Assembly: GCA_963169105.1 (NCBI GenBank)
Contig: OY720643.1
Coordinates: forward strand, 25,516,373 to 25,580,372
DNA: 64,000 bases
Direction of reading: 5' to 3'
Source of the DNA: Ceriagrion tenellum
Taxonomy: Eukaryota; Arthropoda; Insecta; Odonata; Coenagrionidae
In this document: one piece after another, positions 45,157 to 54,461 of the stretch
Numbering within the stretch: the stretch's first letter is position 1
Layout of the letters: every line of letters starts with the position of its first letter
Position numbers and translations under genes: made by a program
Notes under the pieces: generated by a model
Seen by the model: only the letters and a program-made list of their open reading frames with translations
Told to the model about the DNA's origin: nothing
Databases searched by the model: none

Positions 45157-45258
45157 TGGTTTATTAACACCGACCGTGGTTTCGATAAGTTAAGCCATTA
45201 TCAAGGCAGAAAATAACACAACTTGTCATAAATATGGTCAGTATTGATAAACCAGAAC
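45157..45258 (-). repeat. PLE-type terminal repeat, copy 2, palindromic ends
   Basis: Matches 44001-44098 in direct orientation. The unit is bounded by an imperfect inverted repeat, TGGTTTATTAACACCGACC / GGTCAGTATTGATAAACCA (45157-45254), so it can fold on itself. Confidence 0.6.
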
Positions 45259-45549
45259 AAACTATGTAAAGTAGAACACAGATTTTATTTCATGAACCAA
45301 TTTTACATGAAGTCAAGTGTTGGATTGTGATAAGCTAGAATTTCTATGTTCTTTTGTTCTGCCCAGCAGTCTTTTTTCTAGTCTCATTTGTTTCAGCTGA
45401 TCAAGTTTTAAAAACCGTTAAGTGAAGTCACACGTGTGTTACGGTGATGTACGAGTTCAGTTTAAGTGAAATTAAAACAGCATTTTTCGAAACTCGGTGT
45501 GTTTTAATTTAGCGTAACCCCATCATTAAGCCTGATACTTTAACTTGTA

Positions 45550-45780
45550 CACTATGGGTTGAAATTCGCCAAGGAAAAGATCACATGGCTTGGCCGGAAT
45601 TCGACCTCGGTCAAGTGAAGTGATTTTTCTCATGGCGAATTTTAATCCTTGATGTATATGCACCCGAGTGACTTTGTGCCATTTTATTTATACATGTGTG
45701 TAATAATTGGAAACAAACTCGTATTTGACGTAACTATTGCATTAGAGCATTGCATCAATTGGATTTAGGATCGAAACGAT
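45550..45780 (-). mobile_element. SINE-3 fragment (tRNA-derived), copy 1
   Basis: Contains a decayed inverted B box (GGAATTCGACCTCGGTCAAG at about 45596), then caagtgaagtgatttttctc and catggcgaattt. These align with the copy at 47300-47470. The element reads on the minus strand. Boundaries are approximate. Confidence 0.5.
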
Positions 45781-45964
45781 ATATAATGCCATAAGGGTTT
45801 TAGCACATAAGTGTTTAAACAGCATAAATGCTGAGTTTTTTCCATTAGGTATTTAACGCAAAACAAAGGACACATTAAGCCCTTACATGTGCAGTGGAAG
45901 TCGAAGAGCTCTTGCGCATGGTAATCAATCGAATAGCCACTAAATCCAGCGGGGTTCAATTAAA

Positions 45965-46170
45965 AAAAAATTATTCTACCGGTGAAGGTAGGTTTTGATG
46001 AAAGTCGGAGAAAAACCTGCTCCGATTTCCTTCACTTTCATGGCACTATCTACCTCTAGTATTTCCTTTTTCGCCTCTGCATACGATCTACCCGTCTTCA
46101 TCCCGTCTATGAAGCCTATTCTATTTCTTCCCCTTCTCCGCTTGCGCAACATCCATCCCTCCATCACACT
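45965..46170 (-). pseudogene. Family B non-LTR C-terminus and 3' tail
   Basis: The minus-strand frame 45976-46167 reads MMEGWMLRKRRRGRNRIGFI followed by DGMKTGRSYAEAKKEILEVD, closely related to the 40.4-kb tail. It is cut at about 46170, where similarity stops. Confidence 0.75.
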
Positions 46171-46739
46171 CTTCCATAACTAATGCAAAATTTACAACAA
46201 TCATTACTGGGTCCAAAGAGAAATGAGGCTTAACAGAGCTAGCCAGTCTGTACGACTCTAATGCACGACTGAATTCCCGAGACTCTTGCCCGCGTCAACA
46301 GCGAGTCAGTGGATCGAAAAATCGAAAATACTATCCACCAAAGACTTCCCAGTCATGGAGATGAATGAAACAGAGTCTTTGTCATCGCTTCAGAAAACTG
46401 GGCCAGTTCTCGAGCGTTGCATCAGAGGCAACAAGAAAGAAACTGCTGACCTTCTTCGCTGAACAGTGGTCCATAATTCGGCAGTCGAATCGAGGAGATG
46501 AAAAAATATAGGTTAGATATCGATGATTTCCGTAACAATGTAACGTCTTCAACTAGGCTGCCGCTAATAAATACGATGTTTTAAAATGTTTTTCGTAGCT
46601 TGAATATGTGAATAAGGGATAACAATATAGGAAGAAATGGAAAAATGGTGCGATCCAAACAGGATGGAGGGATTAAATCCACGAAATCAATACGGATTGA
46701 GAACCCCTGCGAATAAGAGGAAAGAAACGTAATGATATC
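46171..46739. other. Unrecognised sequence
   Basis: No gene or repeat recognised. Confidence 0.3.
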
Positions 46740-46880
46740 ATTGTGAAGTAGAAAAGTGGAAAACTCCTTGGATTCACCAGGGTTGAAATTCGGTATGAAA
46801 AAATCATTTAACTTGACTGGGATTCGAACCCGGATCTCCCAATTGCCGGTCAGGTGTGTTAGCCAGTTAGTTCAATATAT
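46740..46880 (-). mobile_element. tRNA-derived SINE fragment
   Basis: The minus strand carries a tRNA-like head whose first bases are missing: TTAACTGGCTAACACACCTG, then a perfect B box, GGGTTCGAATCCC (about 46820). The body contains GAATTTCAACCCTGG, a phrase also found near the other SINE-3 copies. Not a functional tRNA: the acceptor 5' strand is lost. Confidence 0.65.
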
Positions 46881-47299
46881 ATTTATTTCAGTTTGTTATG
46901 CAAAATACATATTTTTATCAATAATAGTCATTTTGTTTCATTTATAACTTAAGTCCGTTATTAGTAGTCCGGCGTCCAAGGGGGGGGGGATAAGTGCCAC
47001 CAGATCCCTCCCCCTACACTGGCGATGACGTTCCTCCTTTTGCATCTGCACCGTCTTCTATAAGTGCCTGGCGGAAGAGGGCGGTGAGGAAGGGTCGCAC
47101 CGTCACCACCAAGCCATCTTCTTTCAATGCGAATTTCGAGGGGGGTTTATGCGAACTAGATGTTCAGGCTTCAAGATGTTCAGGCCTTGGATTCATTTAG
47201 CCAGTCGTCGAATAAAGGTATTTTCAATAGGTGCACTCCGTAAAATAGGCGAATAGAATGAGTTATACGAGGAACTGAGGGGAGGTATAACTTCAAATA

Positions 47300-47470
47300 A
47301 ATAATGACTTGTCTTGACCGGGATTCGAACTCGGATAAGTGAAGTGATATCTTCATGGCGAAATTCAACCCTTGGCGTATACGCATCCGTGAGAGTGACT
47401 CCGTATCATTACCTTTATACATGCAATGATCGGAAACTTTAACTTATATTTGAAGTTACACTTGAATTTG
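47300..47470 (-). mobile_element. SINE-3 fragment, copy 2
   Basis: Minus-strand B box GAGTTCGAATCCCGG at about 47318-47334, with the flanking sequence of the 45.55-kb copy (aagtgaagtgat, cttcatggcgaa, gagtgactccgtatcat). The A box is not recognisable. Confidence 0.55.
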
Positions 47471-47533
47471 AGTATTGCGTCACTTAGCGTTTCGTTTGAT
47501 ATACAGAAAATACCTTTAGCATCGAGGATAAAT

Positions 47534-48185
47534 ATATATTATAAGATCGTTCGTTCATTCACTCAGACAGCTCAGCGGCAAATACACATATATAAATGTT
47601 TATACTGAAAGGTTTAAAGAAAGAGGATAGGAACACATAAAATGAACAAAGACAATGGTGGTGTGATGATGTAATGATGGCCGATTCCAAGCAGAAAAAA
47701 TTCGACTGGAACGGGAATCGAACCACGGACCTTTAGATTTCGCGTCCAATGCTCAGACCACCAAGCTACCCAGTCTACTAAGAATCCACTGGAATCGGCG
47801 GGGAGTTTATAGTAACAAACACTCCCCAAGGCATGACCCACGAGATCGGCCAATAGATGGCGCCAGGGCTGCTTTTCACCCACCGGCAGAGAGAGAATGA
47901 CACACACAGAAGGCGAAAATGAAAGAATAACTCAAGCACACAGACAGTGGTGAAAGATATAGAACAGGCGTTTCGGGGTACGCTAACCCAAGTAGGAAAT
48001 GAGCCGTTCAGGCCATACAATCGTTCGTTCATTCACTCAGACCGCTCAGCGGCAAATACTCACATATAAATGTTTATACAGAAAGGTAGAAAGAAAGTGG
48101 ATAGGAACACATAAAATGAACAAACACAATGGTGGTGTGAAGATGTAATGATGGCCGATTCCAAGCAGAAAAAATATATTATAAG
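47534..48185 (+). mobile_element. Composite retroelement: 154-bp terminal direct repeats, 12-bp TSD
   Basis: TSD ATATATTATAAG at 47534-47545 and 48174-48185 bounds a unit with direct repeats 47546-47699 and 48020-48173. Both are 154 bp, begin TCGTTCGTTCATTCACTCAG and end CCAAGCAGAAA. The 320-bp middle starts with an antisense tRNA-like sequence (47703-47775). A single TSD pair around the whole unit shows it inserted as one piece. A TRIM-like LTR element, with the tRNA-like part acting as or derived from a primer-binding site, or a dimeric A-tailed retroposon are alternatives. Neither is certain. Confidence 0.65.
47703..47775 (-). pseudogene. tRNA-like sequence inside the composite element
   Basis: 73 nt on the minus strand. 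Acceptor GACTGGG pairs with TCCAGTC, and the D arm is GCTT...GAGC. An anticodon stem TTGGA/TCTAA encloses loop CGCGAAA, and a B box GGTTCGATTCC is present. The T stem is mostly unpaired and U33 is G, so it is not a working tRNA. It sits three bases from the end of the left direct repeat. Confidence 0.65.
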
Positions 48186-48884
48186 AAATATATTAAAATT
48201 AACAAAAGAACTTATTGGTGACATATCGTGATGTAAGGATCACCAAGGAGTAATTACGGAAGGTGCTAAAAATGGGAAAACCTTCCAAGGACACAGGAGT
48301 ACCAGACCCAAATAATTAAATGATGCAAAAATGAAAAATTATGAAGGAATTGAGCAGTTTTCATAAAAATTGAAGGAATGTCTCAGCGAACCCATCTCCG
48401 GATTGTCGGCCCCTGATGCTGATCAAGCTATCGAACTATGAATAGCTTCTTTTCATAAAGGTTAAATTTTGTGGCAAATGCTAACATTTCACGAAATATT
48501 GTGTACGTTTATTGTATTTTGTTGCAGTACAGTCAAATACACCGTATTCTTACTCTTGATTATGTTCGAGAGCATCCTTTTAATTTTCTCTATAGTTTCA
48601 TTTTAGCAATATCGCCCGCCGGTTACCTAAAACTTTTCAGGAAAAGAGTTTTGTGATACAATTTTATGAACACGTGACGACTGCATTCCATAAAACGTTT
48701 CATAAAACCTGATGTTTATGAAAAGGTTTGGTGGAAAACGAGAAAATTTTATGACGCACGCAGTTATACAGCTGATTGCGTTGTAACGATTTCAACGAGC
48801 ACAGCAGGAATGTGGACATACTCGATTGACAAGACAGTGAACAATAAGGATTATTCTGAGCGGTATCCTTAAGCCTGTTTTACA
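48186..48884. other. Unrecognised sequence
   Basis: Nothing recognised. A 61-codon frame at 48471-48656 has no motif. Confidence 0.3.
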
Positions 48885-49130
48885 CGGGGCATGAAATTGC
48901 AGAATATAAAACTGCACGTTTTTCTCAATTGGGAGTGTAATAATTATGTTACAGTTAAAATCACACCCGGTGTACTCCAGAGAAATGTCATTGAACCCTT
49001 AATATTCCTTTTGTATATTAATTATATCGCCACCGTCGTAACGAGCCAAATTCGCTTTTTCGCGTTATGGAATCACCCCGTGCCACACACCCTGGTGGTG
49101 GCACGTGGTATTTCGCAGAAATAGATGAAT
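48885..49130 (+). pseudogene. Family A-type non-LTR element with internal deletion: RT motif joined to 3' hairpin
   Basis: The frame 48891-49124 reads ECNNYVTVKITPGVLQRNVI, then EPLIFLLYINYI and SQIRFFA. This is the TSGVPQGSVLGPLLFLLYINDL block and the lead-in to the FADD motif of a non-LTR RT, with substitutions at key positions. It jumps directly into GTGCCACACACCCTGGTGGTGGCAC (49080-49105), the family A 3' terminal hairpin. The catalytic FADD, thumb and UTR are deleted. Confidence 0.75.
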
Positions 49131-49748
49131 TATTGAATTAGAGCTGGGGCTATTTTGCCCTCTTGCATTTGTCCATACGGACATGCATTCTTTACACTCC
49201 ACATTAGAAGTTACCATCTGAAATTCAGATTGAGTAATTGCTTGCTCCGTGTGATAAGGGCTTCAAAGAACTGGCCATTTCGTGAATGGCAGGGTGGTAA
49301 CAGGTTTTCAATGAAATAGATTACTCCGTCCACTCTGTTCATGTAAGTATGCATGTATCACTCCATCCACTCCATCCATGCAAGTATGAGCCGCCGGAAT
49401 CTCTCAGAGCCACCCAATTCAAAGGAAACCATAGACGATGGAAGGGAACGGACAGTCCTCCCTTCCCCGAATTCAGCCAACTTTATGTGCCATATGACTA
49501 CCACACCATGAGTACTCATTTGCTAAGATAGTCCACTGGTTACGCTATCTTCAATTAGAAGTCCGAAAAAATACGATTGTTAGACGCTCAATCTACTAAA
49601 TCATTTCTTTCATGATTTTTGCGTATGCCTTGCCCTACATGCCGTCCATAAAAACTATTCTCAATTTTCAAAGAGCAACGGAATTAGCCATTCAGTAAAG
49701 TCAACAGTTTCGAGCGAGATGTTGTGGTACTGCATATTCGAAATGATG
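49131..49748. other. Contains a dispersed tRNA-like repeat at 49460-49567
   Basis: Bases 49460-49567 (ccccgaattcagccaacttt ... catttgctaagatagtccac) match 52244-52350 in direct orientation. On the minus strand the end reads GGTAGC or GATAGC, then TAACC-GTGGACT, like the A-box region of a tRNA. It may therefore be a SINE 5' piece. Nothing else recognised. Confidence 0.45.
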
Positions 49749-50447
49749 AACACTCGATGTTGTACTGTCCACTTTTTTAATAATATTCAAAGGTTTCTAC
49801 ACGTGTTTCGGCACCTTAAATGACCATCATCAGGTACAGAGAAAAAATTCCAGTTTTGCCATGGTTATTTATATTTCAAACAGGAAGAAATGTTCGAACC
49901 AGTGAAAGTGAACACATAAAGTGTATGGCCAAAGGAGACACTATTTGGCAAAACACCTGATGAAAGAATTTCACCACACGGACTTCCGAGTGAACATTTT
50001 AAGAATTCAAAACAAAGGACATTGCGTGGATGCATATGAACAATGGGCAATCATAAAGAGGAAAGAAAAGAAGGTCAAATTGTAAAACTATATTGAATTT
50101 GAATACCACACCCCCATCCTAAACCCTTCCTACCCTTAACCCTTTTTGACCAGAACCCAAACCGTGAAACTCCCACCCTCCTTCCTAACCATCCCTCACC
50201 CAAGTCACCCCCGCTACTGAACATTCCTTCCCCCACCCACTTGACGACCGGCATTGGGATGATCTAACCAACCCACTGCAATGCTCCCATTTCCTCTTTC
50301 TTCCTCTCCCCCCCAATCCGTCTCAATACCGATAAATCCCAACCGCCAAACTTTCCCCTTTCCTCTTCCTTCCCCCTCTCTTTCCGCTGAGAATCACATG
50401 TCGTTTGAATATTATTTTAAAAAGTGGACAGTACAACATCGAGTGTT
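49749..50447 (+). mobile_element. PLE-like insertion, inverted ends of 43/44 bp
   Basis: Inverted arms 49749-49791 and 50404-50447 (AACACTCGATGTTGTACTGT / ACAGTACAACATCGAGTGTT at the outside) differ by one indel and few substitutions. Inside the left arm side, minus strand, is CTGATGA ... GAAAC (49805-49833). The plus-strand frame about 49970-50083 reads HTDFRVNILRIQNKGHCVDA then YEQWAIIKRKEKK and a stop, resembling the end of a PLE endonuclease ORF. The region 50090-50390 is C-rich and AT-poor. A tail resembling the other PLE tails follows the right arm. No TSD was established. Confidence 0.55.
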
Positions 50448-50469
50448 TTACATAGCCATTCAGCAGCTT

Positions 50470-50600
50470 TCATGGAGTCACCCGCTAGTGTTCACACAAT
50501 TGTGTGAAATTCACAGCGGAAAAATCATTCACCTAGACTGAGAATCGAACCCAGATATCTTGATTTTGCGCAGAATGCTCTAACCAACTTGTTCGTGAGA
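50470..50600 (-). mobile_element. SINE-2, copy 1 (tRNA-derived)
   Basis: Minus strand: tRNA-like head AAGTTGGTTAGAGCATTCTG (A-box region), then B box GGGTTCGATTCTCAG. The body is GAATGATTTTTCCGCTGTGA then ATTTCACACAA, shared with copy 2 at 51188-51225. The first few head bases are missing or diverged. Confidence 0.7.
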
Positions 50601-50780
50601 GTGCACTAACTTGATCTTTGAAAATGTCCAAAGTAAACACCTTTGTGTTTGAAGTTGGGCTTCACCCCGAGGGCTGTAGAGCTTAGCGCTCGTATGCGGG
50701 TACCTCTGGCATTGAATGCATTGTACCTGTGAGGACAACTTGCTCCTTTGATCCCCCATGAGATTCGCAGTGAAAGAGGA
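50601..50780. other. Repeat-derived linker
   Basis: aggacaacttgctcctttga at 50731 recurs as ggaacaacttgctcctttga at 52368, so part of this stretch is dispersed repeat. No gene. Confidence 0.4.
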
Positions 50781-51225
50781 CGCCCGGGTAGCTTAATTGG
50801 TTACAGTAAGTCCCCGGTATACGTCGTTTCGATTTACGTCTGATTCGATGTCACGTCCATGCTGACAAGGGTCGTCTGAAAATTTTTCCCTGTTTAATGC
50901 TAATAAAAAAGACCGTATGCGCATGTGCTTGCGTTTTTTGATAGCTGAGACGTAATAATCCTATTTGAAAAAGCTATTTTTCTCCTGGATAAAGGTAAAA
51001 CACGAATTTTTAAATTAACGGCTTGATTCATCGCGGAGTTAAAGTGGTCACGAATATCTGGATCCGTTTTACGTTGATTCGACTTACGTCGCTCCTCTTC
51101 CGCACGTATCTCCAACGTAAATCGAGGACTTACAGTATAGTACTCGGCAAGAAATCGTGGAATCTAGGTTCGATACCCAGTCCAGGCGAATGATATTTCC
51201 ACTGTGAATTTCACACAAATATTCT
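50781..51225 (+). mobile_element. SINE-2, copy 2, interrupted by a MITE
   Basis: Head start CGCCCGGGTAGCTTAATTGG (50781-50800) and the remainder from 51138 (TAGTACTCGGCAAGAAATCG, B box AGGTTCGATACCC, body GAATGATATTTCC) are the two halves of one tRNA-like head, about 74 nt when the insert and one TA are left out. The split falls in the D-loop region. The body matches copy 1. Confidence 0.8.
50804..51135. mobile_element. TA-flanked MITE (332 bp), pogo/Tigger-like, nested in SINE-2
   Basis: Terminal inverted repeats CAGTAAGTCC (start) and GGACTTACAG (end; one mismatch if read as CTGTAAGTCC), with further imperfect match over about 22 bp (TTTACGT motifs). It is flanked by TA at 50802-50803 and 51136-51137. 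A TA duplication with CAGT-type ends fits the Tc1/mariner superfamily, especially pogo/Tigger. No transposase frame. Confidence 0.75.
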
Positions 51226-51229
51226 CTAT

Positions 51230-51420
51230 CTTTCCCTTCCCCACTTTCGCAACGTCCTACTCTCTAACACGGTGTTAAGAAACCCTTCGCTTCATGACCT
51301 CTTTGTCCAACAATTTATTATACCCTCCCATATTCACAACCAGAAGTTTTCTCTCCTCGCTAACCATGCCAAGCACTTACTCGTTGTCTTCCTCTCCGTG
51401 AACCGCACCTCTCTACCACC
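51230..51420 (-). mobile_element. Family B non-LTR fragment
   Basis: aaccagaagttttctctcct and cgctaaccatgccaagcact align with 1200-1260 and 40708-40750 of the other family B copies in the same orientation. The 3' tail itself is absent. Confidence 0.55.
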
Positions 51421-51590
51421 ACTTGATGAAATAATAATAATATATTCTTCCATGTATGCATCATTACAGTTGTCTTTTCTGTATAAGGAAGTAAATTAGC
51501 CTATAAAGCATTAAGCCTGCGTTTATGCTGATTTCAGAATCATAATGCGTTGGAAAGGACACAATGAACCAAAATTTGAAAAATATGAAC

Positions 51591-51845
51591 ATATGCAAAC
51601 AAAAATTAGGTGCGTAAAAAAATTGCCACGAGGTTGGCTTGAAAAAATGCAAAAAATAAAGCAGTTTTACAACAAATGCGATTAAAATTGTAACACTTAA
51701 TTCAATTTTCAACATTCAAGAGTAAATATGCAAACGAACTTAAGGGCGTAAAGAAAATTACCACTGTGCTGGCTTGAAAACATTCAAATAATTAGGCAGT
51801 TGTACAACAAATGGGATTAAAATTATAATTTCAACACTTAAATTC
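51591..51845 (+). repeat. Diverged tandem duplication, period about 136 bp
   Basis: Two units, starting tatgcaaacaaaaattaggt (51591) and tatgcaaacgaacttaaggg (51727). They share GGCTTGAAAA and ACAACAAATG landmarks. Confidence 0.65.
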
Positions 51846-52404
51846 ACTGATCATTCACAATAGGGTTTCAATATTACCAAATGTTATTAGCCATTCATGA
51901 ATCATTCTTTGATATCTTAGGAAATGAATAGATTCTTTGATAGCTTTTGGCTGGAGGTTGTACGATTTAGGTCCCATAAATAAAAAAAACACCATTAATA
52001 CAATGTAAGTAACTAAGTAAGACGACTGAAAGGGATGTAAGATTGAGATCGTTCATGATACACCTTGAGACCGCAAAATCATAAGGTTGAAGGATGTCTT
52101 TAATTTCATTAGTGACGTTGCTGACAAGCCCTTTGAGTGCGGCATGACATATTATCACGTCGTGGGTGCCGCGTGTGTTCCAGCTCTCACTAAAGGGCCA
52201 AGTGAAAGTACCCTATTGAAAGCTGGAGCACTCATATATATCTCTATTCCCCGAATTGAGCCAACTTCATGTGCCATATGACTACCACACAATAAGTACT
52301 CATTTGCTAAGACAGTCCACCGGTTAAGCTACCTTCAAAAGGAAGTGCTTATTGCAATTTTCAAGGAACAACTTGCTCCTTTGAGCACCCATTTCATTAA
52401 ACGA
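51846..52404. other. Unrecognised; tRNA-like dispersed repeat at 52244-52350
   Basis: Contains the second copy of the 49460-49567 repeat (catttgctaagacagtccac) and the ACTTGCTCCTTTGA phrase shared with 50731. No gene recognised. Confidence 0.35.
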
Positions 52405-53315
52405 AACCTTTCATAAATAAAACATGAGTATACCATTTGCATTAAGTTGAATTTAAATCTCAAGAACTTTGAGAAATATGAATTTGAGGGATAATGATCA
52501 CAGTCGACGAAAAAGTCATCAACTCCCTGTATGATGTTAGCATAATCAAGTATTTGCGTGATTGAATCTATTCCAAAATGTGTTCATTACATATATTAAA
52601 TATCGAATTACACATTACATGTATTAAAAATTGTCAATATATGCGATGATAAATTAAGCTATTATCAAATCGTCCACCTGTGGTAAGATGACTCATTTGA
52701 GGGAAAATTAGGGATCCTTAATCCAAACAAGTTCATTCAACAAACTAAGTACCCTTGACGTGATATGACGTCCTCAGTGCCTGCGTAAAAAGCCGATCAC
52801 GGACAAACAAAAAACAGTTACCCCTAAGAAGAGTTTCATCGCCCGTGCGTGCGTCAAAACAAAAACCATGAAAAATCATACTTAAGTCATTTCGCGGGAG
52901 AACCACGAATATAATTGACTGATGTACTCATGTTATCACATTGCTTGAGACCGGGGTGAACACATGGACACAAAGACTCCAAAATGTGTTCATAACATAT
53001 ATTAATCATTGTCAATATATACGATGCTAAATTAACCTATTATCAAATCGTCAACCTGTGGTAAGATGACTCATTTGAGGGAAAATTAGGGATCCTTGAT
53101 CCAAACAAGTTCATTCAACAACCCTAGTTTTTTATTTTAAACTCAAGTGGAACACCTGTCGTTTCTTCGGCCTTTCATAAATATAACATGAGTATATCAT
53201 TTACATTTAGTTGAATTTCAATCTCCAGAACTTGGAGAAATAAGAATTTAAGATATAATGATCACAGACGACGAAATAGTCATCAACTCTCAGTATACTG
53301 TGAGCATAATTAAAT
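52405..53315 (+). repeat. Diverged local duplication (blocks A-B and B'-A')
   Basis: Block A (52405-52552, cctttcataaataaaacatg) recurs as A' (53172-53315). Block B (52572-52745, including GGTAAGATGACTCATTTGAG) recurs as B' (52978-53128). All are in direct orientation but in the order A-B-B'-A'. This fits a tandem array with deletions, or two copies of an unknown element. No TSD or coding sequence. Confidence 0.6.
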
Positions 53316-53316
53316 T

Positions 53317-53644
53317 TTTCCGTGGTGGAAGCGAAGGCTTCCGCAGTGGCTTGTAAACATGCTGGAACTTTTTCCGGAGCACCTGCGTTGGTTAAAGTTC
53401 ATTGACAACAGGTTCTCCTCCGATACCTGAGGCATCTTCAGGTCGAAGTGATGTCGGTCCAAATGTGGCCGGAATAAATAGGCAGGTGGCAATAATTTGG
53501 CGCCGACATCCTGCCTATATATTTCGGCGCATTCGGACCGACGTCACTTCGACCTAAAGACGCCTCCTGTGACGGAGAAGATATTCTTGTCAATGAACTT
53601 TGACCAACGCAACGCTCTGGAAGAAACTCCAGCACATTTCCGTG
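53317..53644. mobile_element. PLE foldback: two inverted 3' ends, no coding sequence
   Basis: TSD TTTCCGTG at 53317-53324 and 53637-53644. A 33-bp tail (53325-53357, GAAGGCTTCCGCAGTGG) is followed by inverted arms 53358-53487 and 53510-53636 around a 22-bp spacer. The arms are clearly diverged from each other, so this is an old copy. The left arm (minus strand) has CTGAAGA...GAGG-A-GAAC (53412-53441), a weakened hammerhead-like motif. Same architecture as the 41.96-kb element. Confidence 0.8.
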
Positions 53645-54218
53645 ATTATCCACGAAAAATAGCTTCTGAGTGGTGAATAATATTGAACAAGCTTGATTAA
53701 CGAGATAAAATGAAATAAATTAAGTTATCTTACAAAATGACTAAGCCATACTTCCCACACATTCATGTCGTTAAATTATGATTGAATACCTCATCTCAGA
53801 AAGAGAGCGAATATCATTTTATATGCTTTAAGTATATTCACGCACAATGCCAGTGAGATACGGCATTAATTGCCATTGAAAAAAATTACCCTTTATGCAT
53901 ATGTTAATATTACTGTGATCATATTATTAGTCACTATTACACATGTCTTTTCACACATTGTGACGGAGAGTTAATAAAAGTTCCCAATGACATCTGTAAA
54001 AGCACGTAATGTGTTTAATTCATTTGTCTTCCGATGACAGACTAGATCATGCATCTTATACACATCCATTATCATCAGTAATGATCGATCCGAAGATTTG
54101 TTTGCAAGATACCGACGTTCCAATCATATGTCTGTTTGAGGCTTTCGCAGCGTTGGATTGCAGTTCTCTCCATTGTTTTCGGGTTAGCTGCGTCAAGTTT
54201 TATCCAGATGACGTTTCG

Positions 54219-54429
54219 CATCATCATCCGGGAGGCTATTGAAATTGAAAAAGTAGCAGACAATTTCAATAGAGATGATGGGCATAGACTGAACACCGCT
54301 TGGAAAAGACTCATACGCAAAAGCGCGTCAAAATCGGGGTCCTCGACGCTGATTGGTCGCGCCACTGCAGGGCAACCTGAGGATGGTATATATACAGGGC
54401 CATTTCCATCTGTCGGCACTCAGACCTGA
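54219..54429 (+). pseudogene. PLE endonuclease C-terminus
   Basis: The frame reads IIREAIEIEKVADNFNRDDG then HRLNTAWKRLIRK and closes with GTQT and a stop at 54427-54429. It matches the REAxEIxKxxxNFNRxDGYxL end of the PLE GIY-YIG domain (compare 42212-42280). Everything upstream is truncated; the preceding bases belong to the inverted 3' end. Confidence 0.8.
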
Positions 54430-54430
54430 T

Positions 54431-54461
54431 CTGAAGATGTGGCCAGCATAGACCACGAAAC
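54431..54461 (+). ncRNA. Hammerhead-like motif in PLE 3' UTR
   Basis: CTGAAGA, one base, GTGG, loop, CCAC, GAAAC, then GTC. The GTGG/CCAC stem is perfect. It is the cleanest of the set, apart from the one extra base after CTGAAGA. The trailing GTC could be the cleavage triplet of a hammerhead with a very short stem III. Confidence 0.5.

Noticed and set aside
47534..48185. Ordinary LTR retrotransposon or TRIM
   Set aside because: Not accepted outright: the repeats lack TG...CA ends, there is no polypurine tract, and the 12-bp TSD is too long for usual LTR integrases.
46740..51225. Functional tRNA genes at 46.8, 47.7, 50.55 and 51.15 kb
   Set aside because: Each has B-box similarity but a broken acceptor or T stem, a missing A box, or an insertion, and each is followed by SINE body sequence.
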